A DNA stretch of 40,669 nt from Glaciecola sp. UBA2563 (GCA_002340325.1 DDLV01000117.1:1-40669); one strand, 5' to 3'. Shown: positions 7,967 through 16,901, counted from the first letter of the stretch. Numbers and translations are program-made. The notes: generated by a model from the letters alone, not told the origin.

Positions 7967-9157
7967 ATGTTGAAATGGATTGTGGGCATCATCGCTCTAG
8001 CGATTATCATTGCAACAGGTTATTGGTTTTCTATTGATAAAAACGTTCGCTACTTAATCTTAAATCAACCATCATCACCAAACGCGCTGTTTTGGACAAT
8101 CCCACAGCGCGATGCCGCATTTCAATCGGTTGATAAACTTGGCATTATGCCAAAGAGAGAAATAAAAAAAGGGCAAGTTCAACCAGACCTGACAGACGGT
8201 GAGCCTTTAACTATCGATGAGCAACAATTATCAGACTATTTTGAAAAACAACGCATTGCAGGTTTAGTGGTAATTCAAGATGGTAAAATAAGGCTAGAAA
8301 AATATGCCTTGGGATTGGAGGCGGATGGAAAATGGACCAGCTTTTCCGTAGCTAAATCTTTTACATCAACGCTTGTCGGCGCGGCGATAAAAGATGGCTA
8401 TATCAATTCACTTGATGACAAGGTATCTGACTATATTCCTGATATGAAAGGCAGCGAATACGATCAGGTTAGTGTCGAACAGCTTTTGACGATGACATCA
8501 GGTATAGCATGGAATGAAGATTACGATGATCCGGAATCTGATGTCTCAAAATTTAATTATCACACGCCAGATGAAGGCGTTGATATTACGGTTAGCTATA
8601 TGCGCCAATTACCCAGGGCAAGAAAGGCGGGCAGTCAATGGCTTTACAGCACTGGCGAAACTAACCTCATTGGACTGCTCGTTAGCGAGGCTACCGGCAA
8701 AACAGTGTCAGATTATTTATCAGAAAAAGTGTGGAGTAAAATCGGTGTAGAGCAAGATGCCTCATGGTTATTAGGGCCCACAGATCACGAGATAAGCGGA
8801 TGTTGCATTCAAGCAAGCACAAGGGACTTTGCGAGATTTGCACAGTTTATTCTTAACGGTGCAAAAGTTAATGATGAATCAATCGTACCTGATTATTGGT
8901 TTGAATTGGCGACAACGACACAAGCGGATATTGGCAGACCGGGCAGCGGATATGGTTTTCAATGGTGGACATATGACGATGGCACCTTTGAAGGCAAAGG
9001 AATTTTTGGACAGGGGCTTTTACTAGACAAAGAGCGCAATCTTGTGATTGCCATAAATAGCAACTGGCCGGTTGCTTCTGCAAGCGAGTTTAGCCAATCG
9101 CGGGCGGCACTTTACAAAATGATACAATCTTCAATTGATAAAGAAATGGTACGCTAA
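7967..9157 (+). CDS. Membrane-anchored serine hydrolase, beta-lactamase class C family
   Basis: 396 residues, starting with an uncleaved-looking membrane segment (MLKWIVGIIALAIIIATGYWF) that should anchor the enzyme facing the periplasm. The beta-lactamase/esterase fold (PF00144) is shown by the SxxK nucleophile motif SVAK at residues 127-130. The second motif is a tyrosine, Tyr227, in YSTGETN, and a glycine-rich stretch GKGIFGQGLLLD sits in the third motif position. MTSGIAWNEDYDDPESDV resembles EstB and 6-aminohexanoate-dimer hydrolase relatives rather than true AmpC. It is probably an esterase, amidase or peptidase; the substrate is unknown. AGAGGAT precedes the ATG. The UbiA-family gene follows within 8 bases, suggesting an operon. 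Confidence 0.87.
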   Translation: MLKWIVGIIALAIIIATGYWFSIDKNVRYLILNQPSSPNALFWTIPQRDAAFQSVDKLGIMPKREIKKGQVQPDLTDGEPLTIDEQQLSDYFEKQRIAGLVVIQDGKIRLEKYALGLEADGKWTSFSVAKSFTSTLVGAAIKDGYINSLDDKVSDYIPDMKGSEYDQVSVEQLLTMTSGIAWNEDYDDPESDVSKFNYHTPDEGVDITVSYMRQLPRARKAGSQWLYSTGETNLIGLLVSEATGKTVSDYLSEKVWSKIGVEQDASWLLGPTDHEISGCCIQASTRDFARFAQFILNGAKVNDESIVPDYWFELATTTQADIGRPGSGYGFQWWTYDDGTFEGKGIFGQGLLLDKERNLVIAINSNWPVASASEFSQSRAALYKMIQSSIDKEMVR

Positions 9158-9165
9158 TCAATCTA

Positions 9166-10080
9166 TTGGCTAAAAAGATTTTATCGATGTTACACGTCAT
9201 AGTGCGCACGATGCGGCTGCCTTTCCTTGTACTAACGCCGTTATGTATTAGCGTCGCTGTGGCATACGCTACGTTCCTTTCAATAACGCTGCAAACGATA
9301 GATATCGTACTGTGCTTTGTTGGGGCTTTATTAGCACACGCCAGTGTGAATATGTTAAATGAAGTACAGGATCACTTAAGCGGGCTTGATGCACAAACCC
9401 TCAAAACACCTTTCAGTGGTGGCTCTGGTATTTTACAGATATTTCCTGAATACGTGAGATCAGTAAATAGCATCGCATGGGTGCTTTTTGGTATGAGCGC
9501 ATGTGTAGTGTTGTATTTTGTGATTCAGAGAGGCATTGACCTTGTTCCCATAGGACTGCTTGGTCTTGCGCTTGTTGCATTTTACACGCCCAATATCAAT
9601 AAATTGCCGCTGATCTGTCTTGTTGCACCAGGGTTCGGGTTTGGTATTGTGGTATTCGTCGGAACGTTCATCGCGATGACAGGTACTGTGTCGTTCGAGC
9701 TCATACTGCTCGCCTTCCCGATTTTTATGCTGACAAATAATCTGTTGTTACTGAATCAATACCCTGATGTAGAGGCTGATGCAGCGACCGGAAGATCGCA
9801 CATGATCATTAAGTACGGTCTTGAGCGAGGATTAAGAGCTTACCTTTACCACGTCATTGTGACTGTGTTTGCGACTATGTTTATTTTACTGTTTTTTCAA
9901 TGGAAGACTTGGGGTGGCTTGCTACTTATTCCGTCATTCATTGGCATTATCTGTTACTTTGGTTTGAGGAATTACATCCTCAACAAAAATCTATCAGTAT
10001 TCACCCCGTATTTAGCGTTAAACGTTGTTGCCTGTTTAACATATCCACTCTTTCTGAGCCTTTTACTGTGGTTCGCCTAA
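9166..10080 (+). CDS. UbiA-family membrane prenyltransferase
   Basis: A very hydrophobic protein of 304 residues with about eight or nine transmembrane helices. The two Asp-rich prenyl-diphosphate/Mg sites are recognisable: NMLNEVQDHLSGLD and NQYPDVEADAATGR. The first is followed by KTPFSGGSGIL, a pattern seen in MenA-like and related UbiA members. The acceptor cannot be told from sequence; quinone, naphthoate or other aromatic or lipid acceptors are possible. The longest reading starts at TTG 9166, 8 bases after the hydrolase stop; ATG 9187 (297 residues) is an alternative with a purine-rich AAAAAG upstream. Its 3' end overlaps the convergent roxA gene by 18 bases. Confidence 0.85.
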   Translation: MAKKILSMLHVIVRTMRLPFLVLTPLCISVAVAYATFLSITLQTIDIVLCFVGALLAHASVNMLNEVQDHLSGLDAQTLKTPFSGGSGILQIFPEYVRSVNSIAWVLFGMSACVVLYFVIQRGIDLVPIGLLGLALVAFYTPNINKLPLICLVAPGFGFGIVVFVGTFIAMTGTVSFELILLAFPIFMLTNNLLLLNQYPDVEADAATGRSHMIIKYGLERGLRAYLYHVIVTVFATMFILLFFQWKTWGGLLLIPSFIGIICYFGLRNYILNKNLSVFTPYLALNVVACLTYPLFLSLLLWFA

Positions 10081-11259
10081 TTCCCAACAACCGTCATTAA
10101 CCAGCTGACAGAGTAGTTCAATCCAGGAAGCCTGGTTTGAAAAATAACGTTGAACACTATTTTCTGTATTTGATTTGGACGAATTGTGATGATGACAATA
10201 CGTCGATGTGTTTAAAAAGCGTATGACAATTGATTGGTCGTGGTCTGTGTCGCAATTGATGCTATAGGATTTCCCATCTATAAAAAAAATAAAGGTATTT
10301 CCGAGTAGTTTTGATTCCAGATGTATAGGTCTTACTGCGGGTAATTTATCCAACGTATACCCTTCACCAAGCAATGTTGACAGTTCAGTTTGTGTGAGCG
10401 GAGGCGTTATCCCATTTAACTCTAAATGCTGTCTCGATAGAAAATTAAGCAGGGCAGGCACCACGTTTTCATTGTGTATGAGTTGAGTCATAACGTGTTT
10501 TAACGATTCTAATTCAGAATGTGTAACTACTGATGCAGGTGTTGATACATCCCTGTGCTGCCCAAGCGTTGCATCGCCATATCTTGTTTGTATTGATAAT
10601 GGATCTATTTCATCCAGCACACCTGACAATATATCCACATTGGTAGGTGCTCTAAACCCGAGTGAATAATTCATGCAAGGCTCAAGCGCGATACCGTTAT
10701 GCGGATGCTTAGGCGGAATGTAGATGGCATCACCTGATTCGAGCACCACATCAATATCTGGGGTGAATCCATCAATTTGTTTTAGCAGCGGATGGGGCAA
10801 AATAACATCATGACTGCATGGCGAGCCAATCTTCCAGCGCCTTTTTCCTCGTCCCTGAACAATAAAAACATCATATTCATCTATGTGTGGGCCGACACCC
10901 GCATGAGGCTCTGAATAGCTAACCATTACATCGTCAAATCGCCAATTAGGGATAAAGTTGACGTAATTTGTTAACACAGACAATTCGTCTACATATCGAT
11001 CAACGCCCTGAACTAAAAGCGTCCAATCTCCGATACACGCTGATGAAAAGTCATCAAATGGGCCTTGTTCAACATGCCATTTGTTATCGCAGTAGCTGAC
11101 AATACGACTATCAATGTCGGCTTCCGTGGCAAGGCCTGCTAGTTCGTGTTCGTCTAGCGGGTCGCTAAAATTTGGAATGAACTGACGGATAACATATGGA
11201 CGTTTTTGCCAATAATTATCCAAAAAATGAGCGCGGTCAAATGGCTTAAATGTTTTCAC
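10063..11259 (-). CDS. roxA: RoxA/YcfD-type ribosomal oxygenase (50S protein L16 arginine hydroxylase)
   Basis: 398 residues; a JmjC-type cupin, Fe(II)/2-oxoglutarate dioxygenase. Its E. coli relative YcfD/RoxA hydroxylates Arg81 of ribosomal protein L16. The iron triad is visible: His125 and Asp127 in GPHIDEYD and His187 in PPKHPHNG, the same numbering as I recall for the E. coli enzyme. Arg140 in GRGKRRW is the expected 2-oxoglutarate anchor. The N-terminal substrate region has NYWQKRPYVIRQ, another family mark, and the C-terminal winged-helix-like part follows. The start is GTG, 15 bases after the stop of the PH-domain gene, so the two probably form an operon. The 3' end overlaps the UbiA gene on the other strand. 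Confidence 0.9.
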   Translation of the reverse strand: MKTFKPFDRAHFLDNYWQKRPYVIRQFIPNFSDPLDEHELAGLATEADIDSRIVSYCDNKWHVEQGPFDDFSSACIGDWTLLVQGVDRYVDELSVLTNYVNFIPNWRFDDVMVSYSEPHAGVGPHIDEYDVFIVQGRGKRRWKIGSPCSHDVILPHPLLKQIDGFTPDIDVVLESGDAIYIPPKHPHNGIALEPCMNYSLGFRAPTNVDILSGVLDEIDPLSIQTRYGDATLGQHRDVSTPASVVTHSELESLKHVMTQLIHNENVVPALLNFLSRQHLELNGITPPLTQTELSTLLGEGYTLDKLPAVRPIHLESKLLGNTFIFFIDGKSYSINCDTDHDQSIVIRFLNTSTYCHHHNSSKSNTENSVQRYFSNQASWIELLCQLVNDGCWELGEPQ

Positions 11260-11273
11260 TAGTAAATGCGAAT

Positions 11274-11792
11274 CTAATCATTGTTCTTTGATAGCAAATG
11301 CGACTCTATGTTTTTTAGCGTTGACAATATTTCTTCTAACGTATTTTCAGGTGCTTCATTCTGAGTAGGCGTACCTTGCACTAGATCTTTTTGCGCCAAT
11401 ATTGATTCTCTAAATGTTTTTGCTTCGACTATCCCCAACATCGATACAAGTGCTCCTATACCGGATTGCCCTGCTGTTTCAAAGTCAAGTCGATAAAGAC
11501 CAAAAAATCGCATCAAAGGCCCTTGGGTTAGCCCTACATCGGTAATTTTTTCAAGCGGAATTGATTTTTCAACTTTTACAAAAATGCCTCGTTTTACCAC
11601 TAGCTTGCGCTCATAAAGTTCGGCTGACATGGCATCGAGGATCTTTTGTGAGAACAAAAGCACAAGAATTATCGTAATAGGTAATAGAGGGATAAAGGCA
11701 ATGGTTACTATGCTCAATAAAATCCAGAATACTAACCAGTATTGTTTTACTTTCGGATCAAAGCGCGCACTTTGCAATATAATCTCTTGCAT
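11274..11792 (-). CDS. Membrane protein with bacterial PH (bPH2, YdbS-like) domain
   Basis: 172 residues. After a short cytoplasmic N-terminus come two close hydrophobic helices (YWLVFWILLSIVTIAFI, LPITIILVLLF). A bacterial PH domain of the YdbS/YdbT type (PF03703) follows: LYERKLVVKRGIFVKVEKSIPL, then ITDVGLTQGPLMRFFGLYRL and FETAGQSG. The tail is polar and helical (NTLEEILSTLKNIESHL). Function is unknown; such proteins have been linked only loosely to envelope homeostasis. It lies directly upstream of roxA on the same strand. Confidence 0.82.
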   Translation of the reverse strand: MQEIILQSARFDPKVKQYWLVFWILLSIVTIAFIPLLPITIILVLLFSQKILDAMSAELYERKLVVKRGIFVKVEKSIPLEKITDVGLTQGPLMRFFGLYRLDFETAGQSGIGALVSMLGIVEAKTFRESILAQKDLVQGTPTQNEAPENTLEEILSTLKNIESHLLSKNND

Positions 11793-11873
11793 CTTACAAA
11801 CCGTATTGTTTATCGTTAACTAAGCATCACTTATATCACCTTTTTTTGTAATCACGAAGAACAAGACGCGCAA

Positions 11874-11996
11874 ATGTCTCAGAAACCTAACGAAAAAAAA
11901 CAGCACAAAAAGATAAAGTTAAACGTCAACGTCTTAATCGGCATTGCTGCCGCTGCGCTGGTGTTGTATCTGGTGGTCGTTATTATTACGTTTTAG
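11874..11996 (+). CDS. Small 40-residue single-span membrane protein
   Basis: A 41-codon reading frame, ATG to TAG. It encodes a lysine-rich N-terminus (MSQKPNEKKQHKKIKLNVN) followed by one hydrophobic helix (VLIGIAAAALVLYLVVVIITF). Charge distribution predicts an inner-membrane protein with the N-terminus in the cytoplasm. It sits alone between the PH-domain gene (divergent) and the FRAG1-like membrane protein 42 bases downstream, so it may be a partner of the latter. The ribosome site is weak (GAAGAACAAGACG). Clean amphipathic design supports it being real; function is unknown. Confidence 0.6.
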   Translation: MSQKPNEKKQHKKIKLNVNVLIGIAAAALVLYLVVVIITF

Positions 11997-12038
11997 AGAT
12001 AGAGAGTAACGTTTGAGTAAACAATTCTGGATATTCAT

Positions 12039-12740
12039 ATGTATACAAAGCATGACTGTAATGTACCCGACAAAATGCCCTATATCATTGCGTTAATTGC
12101 CGTTTTTCTACCCCTAATATCAGTACATATCACTCTGACAATCGGCATCCTTGTTGGCAATCTTGATGCTTGTATCCCCTACTGGTCGAGCTGCCATTCT
12201 ATAAGTGCAACGGGCCGACAGTATCCTGAATTCTTTGTGTTTAAAGCGTTGTTGATCCCCACTGCAGTCTTTATGATGGCTTATTGGCTACTCCTAGATA
12301 GATGGGTAAAGACTCTCTCAAAAGACAACACATCACCAAAAGTTGTTACCGGGATGGGGCTTATAGCAAGTGTTGCCTTGATTGTTTATACCGTGACATT
12401 GGGCGCAGAGGGTGAGCCTTATGCGCTGGCTAGACGCATTGGTGTTGTTTTTTATTTTGCGTTCACCTCGTTTGGACATCTTATTTTACTGCGGCATCTG
12501 GATAAAATTGATACCGCATCTTTGGGCATTATTCCTCAGCAGAACAGGCTCACCATTTCCTGCACCGTCTTGATAGGCACCGCCATTGCCTCCGCGTTTG
12601 CGGGGCTTCTATGGGAAGAAGGTTGGGACAACTGGGAAAACGCCTACGAATGGTGGTTCTCACTGCTTATGATAAGCATGCTTTATCAGGTCGCCATTAT
12701 GTGGAAAAAAACCGGTTATCGTCTCACGCTGGTTGTTTGA
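12039..12740 (+). CDS. Six-helix membrane protein, FRAG1/DRAM/SFK1-like
   Basis: 233 residues with about six transmembrane helices. A conserved extracytoplasmic loop after helix 1 holds two cysteines (DACIPYWSSCHSISATGR). The SISATGRQYPE segment resembles the loop of the FRAG1/DRAM/SFK1 family. Later features are helix LIASVALIVYTVTLG, the GLLWEEGWDNWENAYEWW loop, and a last helix before a short cytoplasmic tail. No catalytic motif is visible; relatives are implicated in lipid or GPI-anchor related membrane roles in eukaryotes, and the bacterial role is unknown. The ATG is favoured although the ribosome site is weak. Confidence 0.65.
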   Translation: MYTKHDCNVPDKMPYIIALIAVFLPLISVHITLTIGILVGNLDACIPYWSSCHSISATGRQYPEFFVFKALLIPTAVFMMAYWLLLDRWVKTLSKDNTSPKVVTGMGLIASVALIVYTVTLGAEGEPYALARRIGVVFYFAFTSFGHLILLRHLDKIDTASLGIIPQQNRLTISCTVLIGTAIASAFAGLLWEEGWDNWENAYEWWFSLLMISMLYQVAIMWKKTGYRLTLVV

Positions 12741-12762
12741 GGGGTGAAACATTCTAGCGGAG

Positions 12763-12853
12763 GCATGTTTGCATGTAAAAGTGTGCGAGCACAAGGATGT
12801 GCGAGCCCAAGCGAACAGGGAAGTCATTGAGCGTCTTTTACATGTAAATATGC
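12763..12853. repeat. Palindromic intergenic repeat element, about 90 bases
   Basis: The arms are GCATGTTTGCATGTAAAAG (12763-12781) and CTTTTACATGTAAATATGC (12835-12853), pairing at 17 of 19 positions. Between them is an 8-base direct repeat GTGCGAGC (12783-12790 and 12799-12806) and GCGAACAGGGAAGTCATTGAGCG. It lies in the short gap between two convergent genes. Layout and wording are like the dispersed palindromic intergenic repeats of Alteromonadales genomes, from memory. It may also act as a transcription stop or mRNA stabiliser for the convergent genes. Confidence 0.65.
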
Positions 12854-12909
12854 CGCAGCTAAAGGCATTCCTTAAACAACCAGCGTTAGGCGATGGCTTT
12901 ACCTCGACA

Positions 12910-14568
12910 TCAAAAATCACGTCTAAACTGGAGACTCCATTGCCAAGAATCAATATTTTCACTTGAACTGTTCGGAACCGCGATATCAATGTGAACAACG
13001 CCGTTTTGATTTGCTTTGTTTGAGTACAAGCGAGCGCCAAATCCTGCACTGGATAAAATTTCTGGGTCTTCATTTAACTCTGAAAACTCACCGCCAAACG
13101 CGCGACCAGCTTCAATAAATGCAGCGAAACCAGCATCAAACAACTGATAAAAATTCCATCCCGTAAAGAAACGCAGCTCTGCGCTTGCCGTTACCCGATG
13201 GTCACCATGTTGAAACTGGTTAGGAAAACCTCTTACGCCATAGTCTTCATCAACAACAACCGGAAATTCTAAAAACTGGTTTTGTGTGAAAGTGCCTGTC
13301 AACTTAGCGTAGTAGCCAATCAGTTCTGACTTGCGATAAAAGTATTCGGCTCTTACATCGAGACGAAGAACGTCATCGATATCTGCATTAAGATGGGCCT
13401 GGGTTGATGCCCGAAATAGAAACAACTTATCATCCCAAAGCGCGCCCTTTCTGATGTTTAAAAATGAGTGAGTACCCACTCCGCCTAAACTGTTGTCTGC
13501 CTCTACTCCCAGTCTGGCTGAAAATTGCCAGCCCAGATTGATATCTTCATTTTGGTTGATGTAGTAGATGTCTTGCATAACAATTATGTTGCGTTCAATG
13601 TACTCATATTCGAGCCATACATATGAGAAATCTCGATCTTGAGGGAGAAAACGAGGGTCATTGTTAGGGCTGGTTTCAGCAACATCGAACAAGGATTTAT
13701 GATGTGTAAACCCGACGGTGAGTCGTCTTGTTTTGGATTCATCACCATCTAATTGCAACCCATAACCGACGTTAAATATTCGGCTATCAATATCTAGCGT
13801 ATTTCGCGTGCTATTGTTCTGAAAAATATCTTCGTCTCGTTTGCTTGTGGCCGCGTTTAAAAAGTACGCATCTTCACTTCCCAAATGGTAGAAAGGCTTA
13901 TTTATAAAAAATCGATATGCTTCACCATCATCGTTATCTTCTAAAATAACCCCAATAGTGCCATGCCTTATCCATTTCAGCGGTGAAGAAAACCCTACTC
14001 GATACCCTGACCGCTGTTCGTTTTCATTGAATCTAAACGCCGCTTTTATGCCCAACCCGAACAAATTAGAGTCACTGAGACCGAAAATAGTCGAATTCTC
14101 ACCGCCACTTCGACTATATGAAATCGTCGGGATGAGTGACCAGTTATCATATGTGTTTACTGAGAGGCGAATTGCATTGTTTTCGCAATCTAGAACATAC
14201 GTTATTTTTGCTTCAGCAAAAATGGACTGATTTCTTAGAATTGCTTCAGCTTCAACCACATCATCAAGAGAAATGTATTCGCCCTCGTCGAATGGTAGCC
14301 TTTCAAGGACGACAAAGGGTTTGGTGACAGTATGTAGTTTGTTTGCCCATTTATGCAGAGTGATAGTATTGTCAGCAGTTTCATCAAATATCGGATGAGT
14401 GGTAAGTTCTATGTTATCAACCAGATATTTACTGGTTGTCCCAACTACACATTCATTGTCGGCGTTCATTTTCTTACGCGCACTGTTTTCAGCCGCCGCT
14501 TGCAAGGACGTTGGCTGGGAAGCAAACACTACTACAAAAATATAAAAGACGTAACGCATGGCTCTCAT
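12910..14568 (-). CDS. Omp85/BamA-like outer-membrane beta-barrel protein
   Basis: 552 residues. A signal peptide (VFYIFVVVFASQPTSLQAAA) is followed by an approximately 130-residue periplasmic part with one recognisable POTRA-like pattern (FDEGEYISLDDVVEAEAILRNQSIFAEAKI). The rest is a barrel of alternating aromatic strands ending in FRRDF with a C-terminal Phe, as needed for outer-membrane insertion. VRGFPNQFQHGDHR fits the conserved (V/I)RG(F/Y) loop-6 motif of Omp85 proteins. It is shorter than BamA (about 800 residues), so it is probably a one-POTRA surface-antigen relative; cargo unknown. Start: ATG 14568, or the second ATG at 14559, which has AGAG upstream. Confidence 0.78.
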   Translation of the reverse strand: MRAMRYVFYIFVVVFASQPTSLQAAAENSARKKMNADNECVVGTTSKYLVDNIELTTHPIFDETADNTITLHKWANKLHTVTKPFVVLERLPFDEGEYISLDDVVEAEAILRNQSIFAEAKITYVLDCENNAIRLSVNTYDNWSLIPTISYSRSGGENSTIFGLSDSNLFGLGIKAAFRFNENEQRSGYRVGFSSPLKWIRHGTIGVILEDNDDGEAYRFFINKPFYHLGSEDAYFLNAATSKRDEDIFQNNSTRNTLDIDSRIFNVGYGLQLDGDESKTRRLTVGFTHHKSLFDVAETSPNNDPRFLPQDRDFSYVWLEYEYIERNIIVMQDIYYINQNEDINLGWQFSARLGVEADNSLGGVGTHSFLNIRKGALWDDKLFLFRASTQAHLNADIDDVLRLDVRAEYFYRKSELIGYYAKLTGTFTQNQFLEFPVVVDEDYGVRGFPNQFQHGDHRVTASAELRFFTGWNFYQLFDAGFAAFIEAGRAFGGEFSELNEDPEILSSAGFGARLYSNKANQNGVVHIDIAVPNSSSENIDSWQWSLQFRRDF

Positions 14569-14873
14569 TAATAATTAACAGTCAAACGCGTAACATTATG
14601 AATTTGGGAATACAAAGGTGAAATAAAGCCAATAAGGTTCTAAGCTTTTTGTTTTCGACACTGGTTACTATATGCAAACTATCGGCCAATGTCACTATAG
14701 ATTGATCACTGACTACCGATGTAAACGTAAACAACAATGTAAGAAAGTCCAAAGACACAGAGACAGGGTTTTATCAATACTCGCAGCGACTCTTTGGTGT
14801 GAAATCTGTGAAGCAATGTTGTTACAACTGTTATTTATGGATATATAACCATAACTGAAAAAGGTCTGAAAAA
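14569..14873. other. 305-base divergent promoter region
   Basis: This is the gap between the Omp85-like gene (-) and apbE (+), and must hold both promoters. A small dyad TTATGG-ATATATAA-CCATAA lies at 14835-14854, 20 bases before the apbE start, and could be an operator. Nothing else stands out. Confidence 0.5.
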
Positions 14874-15839
14874 ATGCGTAGAGCACTTGTTTTCATTTTA
14901 TGCATCGTGAGTATTCCGTTTCCTAGTTTCGCAGAATGGCACGCAAGGAGCGCGGGGATCATGGGGACGAATGTTTACGCCGAAGTGTGGCATGAGGACG
15001 CTGCGCAGGGAGAGAGAGCGCTTACTGAAATCATGCAGGAAATGCAACGTATCAATCAGCTGATGAGTTCATACATAGAAACAAGTGAACTCAGCTTGAT
15101 TAACAGCAAGGCGGCAACTCAACCGGTTATTATTTCGGATGAAATGTTCGATTTACTGTCGTTGTCTCTTCACTTTTCTAATCTGACTGATGGCGCATTT
15201 GATATTACCTATGCCAGTGTGGGTTATTTGTATGACTTTAAAGAAGCGAAACGACCAGAAGAGCAGCAGATAACTATGCTGTTAGACGCAATAAATTATC
15301 GACACGTTTCGCTTGATAAAGAGCAGATGACTGTCTTTTTCAATCATCCCAATGTAAAGATTAACCTAGGCGGCATCGCTAAAGGTTACGCAGTTGATAA
15401 TGCTATAGAAATCGTCCAAGCATTGGGAATAAAACACGCATTGGTGACGGCAGGTGGAGACACAAAACTGTTGGGTGATAGGCGCGGAAAGCCGTGGATT
15501 GTCGGGATACGTGACCCGCGAAACAGAGATAAACAAGCAGTAATTTTGCCGTTGTACGATACTGCGATGTCGACATCAGGGGACTACGAGCGATACTTTG
15601 AGGAAGATGGGATTAGATATCACCATATTCTTTCACCCAAAACCGGTAAATCAACCGACTCTGTACAATCTGTTTCTATTATCGGTCCACGCAGTGTCTA
15701 CAATGACGCCTTGTCTACAGCAGTTTTTGTTATGGGACTTGCTGATGGTTTGGGCTTCATTAACAGTTTACCGGAGTTTGACGCCATAGTGATGGATGCT
15801 GAAAGACAAATGCACTATTCCAATGGATTGCAAAACTAA
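14874..15839 (+). CDS. apbE: FAD:protein FMN transferase
   Basis: 321 residues. ApbE flavinyl-transferases act in the periplasm and attach FMN to Thr/Ser of targets such as NqrB, NqrC and RnfG, using FAD and Mg. A signal peptide ends SFA-EW. Family signatures run in order: MGT (residues 30-32), DGAFDITYASVG, the FAD-binding NLGGIAKGYAVD, TAGGD, the metal-binding HHILSPKTG and DALSTAVFVMG. There is no lipobox, unlike many ApbE lipoproteins. The start has AAGGT eight bases upstream. No obvious flavinylation target or Nqr/Rnf operon lies next to it. It is about 15 kb from the DUF4266/DUF3570 genes, which in my recollection are often neighbours of apbE. Confidence 0.93.
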   Translation: MRRALVFILCIVSIPFPSFAEWHARSAGIMGTNVYAEVWHEDAAQGERALTEIMQEMQRINQLMSSYIETSELSLINSKAATQPVIISDEMFDLLSLSLHFSNLTDGAFDITYASVGYLYDFKEAKRPEEQQITMLLDAINYRHVSLDKEQMTVFFNHPNVKINLGGIAKGYAVDNAIEIVQALGIKHALVTAGGDTKLLGDRRGKPWIVGIRDPRNRDKQAVILPLYDTAMSTSGDYERYFEEDGIRYHHILSPKTGKSTDSVQSVSIIGPRSVYNDALSTAVFVMGLADGLGFINSLPEFDAIVMDAERQMHYSNGLQN

Positions 15840-15890
15840 CGCTACTGAAATCATTTGTAGAAGCACGCTATCTCCATATCACTTTTGCTT

Positions 15891-16781
15891 TTAGACCAGT
15901 CTTTGATCCTTTTGCAACGTCATTTTAATGTAATCAACAAATGCTTTGACTTTCATCGCAGCAAATCTGCCATCTATGCAAATCACGTTGACGGGCAATG
16001 GCGCGGTCTCGTAATCAGCTAATACGACCTGTAGTTGTCCATTTTCTATATAAGATGAAATCTGATAAGACAACACCTGCGTCAAACCCCAACCACGGAC
16101 GGCTGCTTTTGCCGCAGATGCCATTGTATTTACTTCCAAGCGTGATTTTACCCTGGCGTACTTTGCATCGGCGAAATGCCATTCACCGTTGGGTGAAATT
16201 GGTCTGGCGTTAATGATGTGATGATATTTTAGGTCATCGAGACTATGGGGTATACCGTTTGTTTCAAGATAGCTTGGAGCAGCGCAAACAACGCGTTTAA
16301 CGTTGCCTACTTTGATAGCGACGAGATTAGAGTCTTGCAAATGACCAATGCGCACTGCCACATCAATACCCTCATCTATCATGTTGACATTTCTATCCAC
16401 GAACAGCGTTTCTACTGAGATGTCAGGATACTGTGTTAAAAATTCGGTAATTACAGGCATGACATAGTTTTCTCCAAACAGCACCGATGATGTTATACGC
16501 AAGTGCCCTTTTGGTGATTGATATATCCCTGAAACAGCATCTTCAGCGCTTTTGAGATCGGCCAATATTCTCTTGCACTCTCCTAGATAAAACTGTCCCG
16601 TATCAGTGAGAGTCAACGACCGTGTTGTGCGTTGAAACAGTTTCACACCCAGTTTCTCTTCAAGTAGGCCGATACCTCGGGTGGCTGAAGGAGCGCTTAT
16701 GTTTAAAACGCGTGCAGCGCCGGCAAAGCTGTTTTGCTCAGCTACCGCTATAAACAAAGAGATTGTTCGCAGATGGCCCAT
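15891..16781 (-). CDS. LysR-family transcriptional regulator
   Basis: 296 residues, usual length for the family. The N-terminal winged helix-turn-helix covers about residues 1-60 (FIAVAEQNSFAGAARVLN, then LEEKLGVKLFQRTTRSLTLT). The effector-binding domain follows (about 90-290: SSVLFGENYVMPVITEF, DVAVRIGHLQDSNLVAIKVG). The subgroup resembles DmlR/YhaJ-type regulators. It is divergent from the PNPOx-reductase fusion gene. A perfect 19-base dyad begins four bases upstream of its start codon, consistent with autoregulation and control of the divergent gene. Confidence 0.92.
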   Translation of the reverse strand: MGHLRTISLFIAVAEQNSFAGAARVLNISAPSATRGIGLLEEKLGVKLFQRTTRSLTLTDTGQFYLGECKRILADLKSAEDAVSGIYQSPKGHLRITSSVLFGENYVMPVITEFLTQYPDISVETLFVDRNVNMIDEGIDVAVRIGHLQDSNLVAIKVGNVKRVVCAAPSYLETNGIPHSLDDLKYHHIINARPISPNGEWHFADAKYARVKSRLEVNTMASAAKAAVRGWGLTQVLSYQISSYIENGQLQVVLADYETAPLPVNVICIDGRFAAMKVKAFVDYIKMTLQKDQRLV

Positions 16782-16784
16782 AAT

Positions 16785-16803
16785 TATTTCATATACTGAA
16801 ATA
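16785..16803. promoter_or_regulatory. Candidate LysR binding site
   Basis: TATTTCA-TATAC-TGAAATA has two perfect 7-bp arms with a five-base centre and contains the T-rich/A-rich half sites of LysR boxes. It lies in the 120-base gap between the divergent LysR gene (start 16781) and the fusion oxidoreductase (16902), next to the regulator's start codon. The dyad is seen; binding is inference. Confidence 0.65.
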
Positions 16804-16901
16804 GTGTAATTAAATTAAAGCATATTGTTCATTTTTATAAAAGCGCTTAGAGTTAACTCATCGCAAGACAGCACAAAGAGAGCAACAGGAGAGATAGCAC
16901 C

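Noticed and set aside
12660..13073. 137-codon frame on the - strand across the end of the FRAG1-like gene and the Omp85-like gene
   Set aside because: It crosses the palindromic repeat and the 3' ends of two well-supported genes; its sequence has no recognisable fold.
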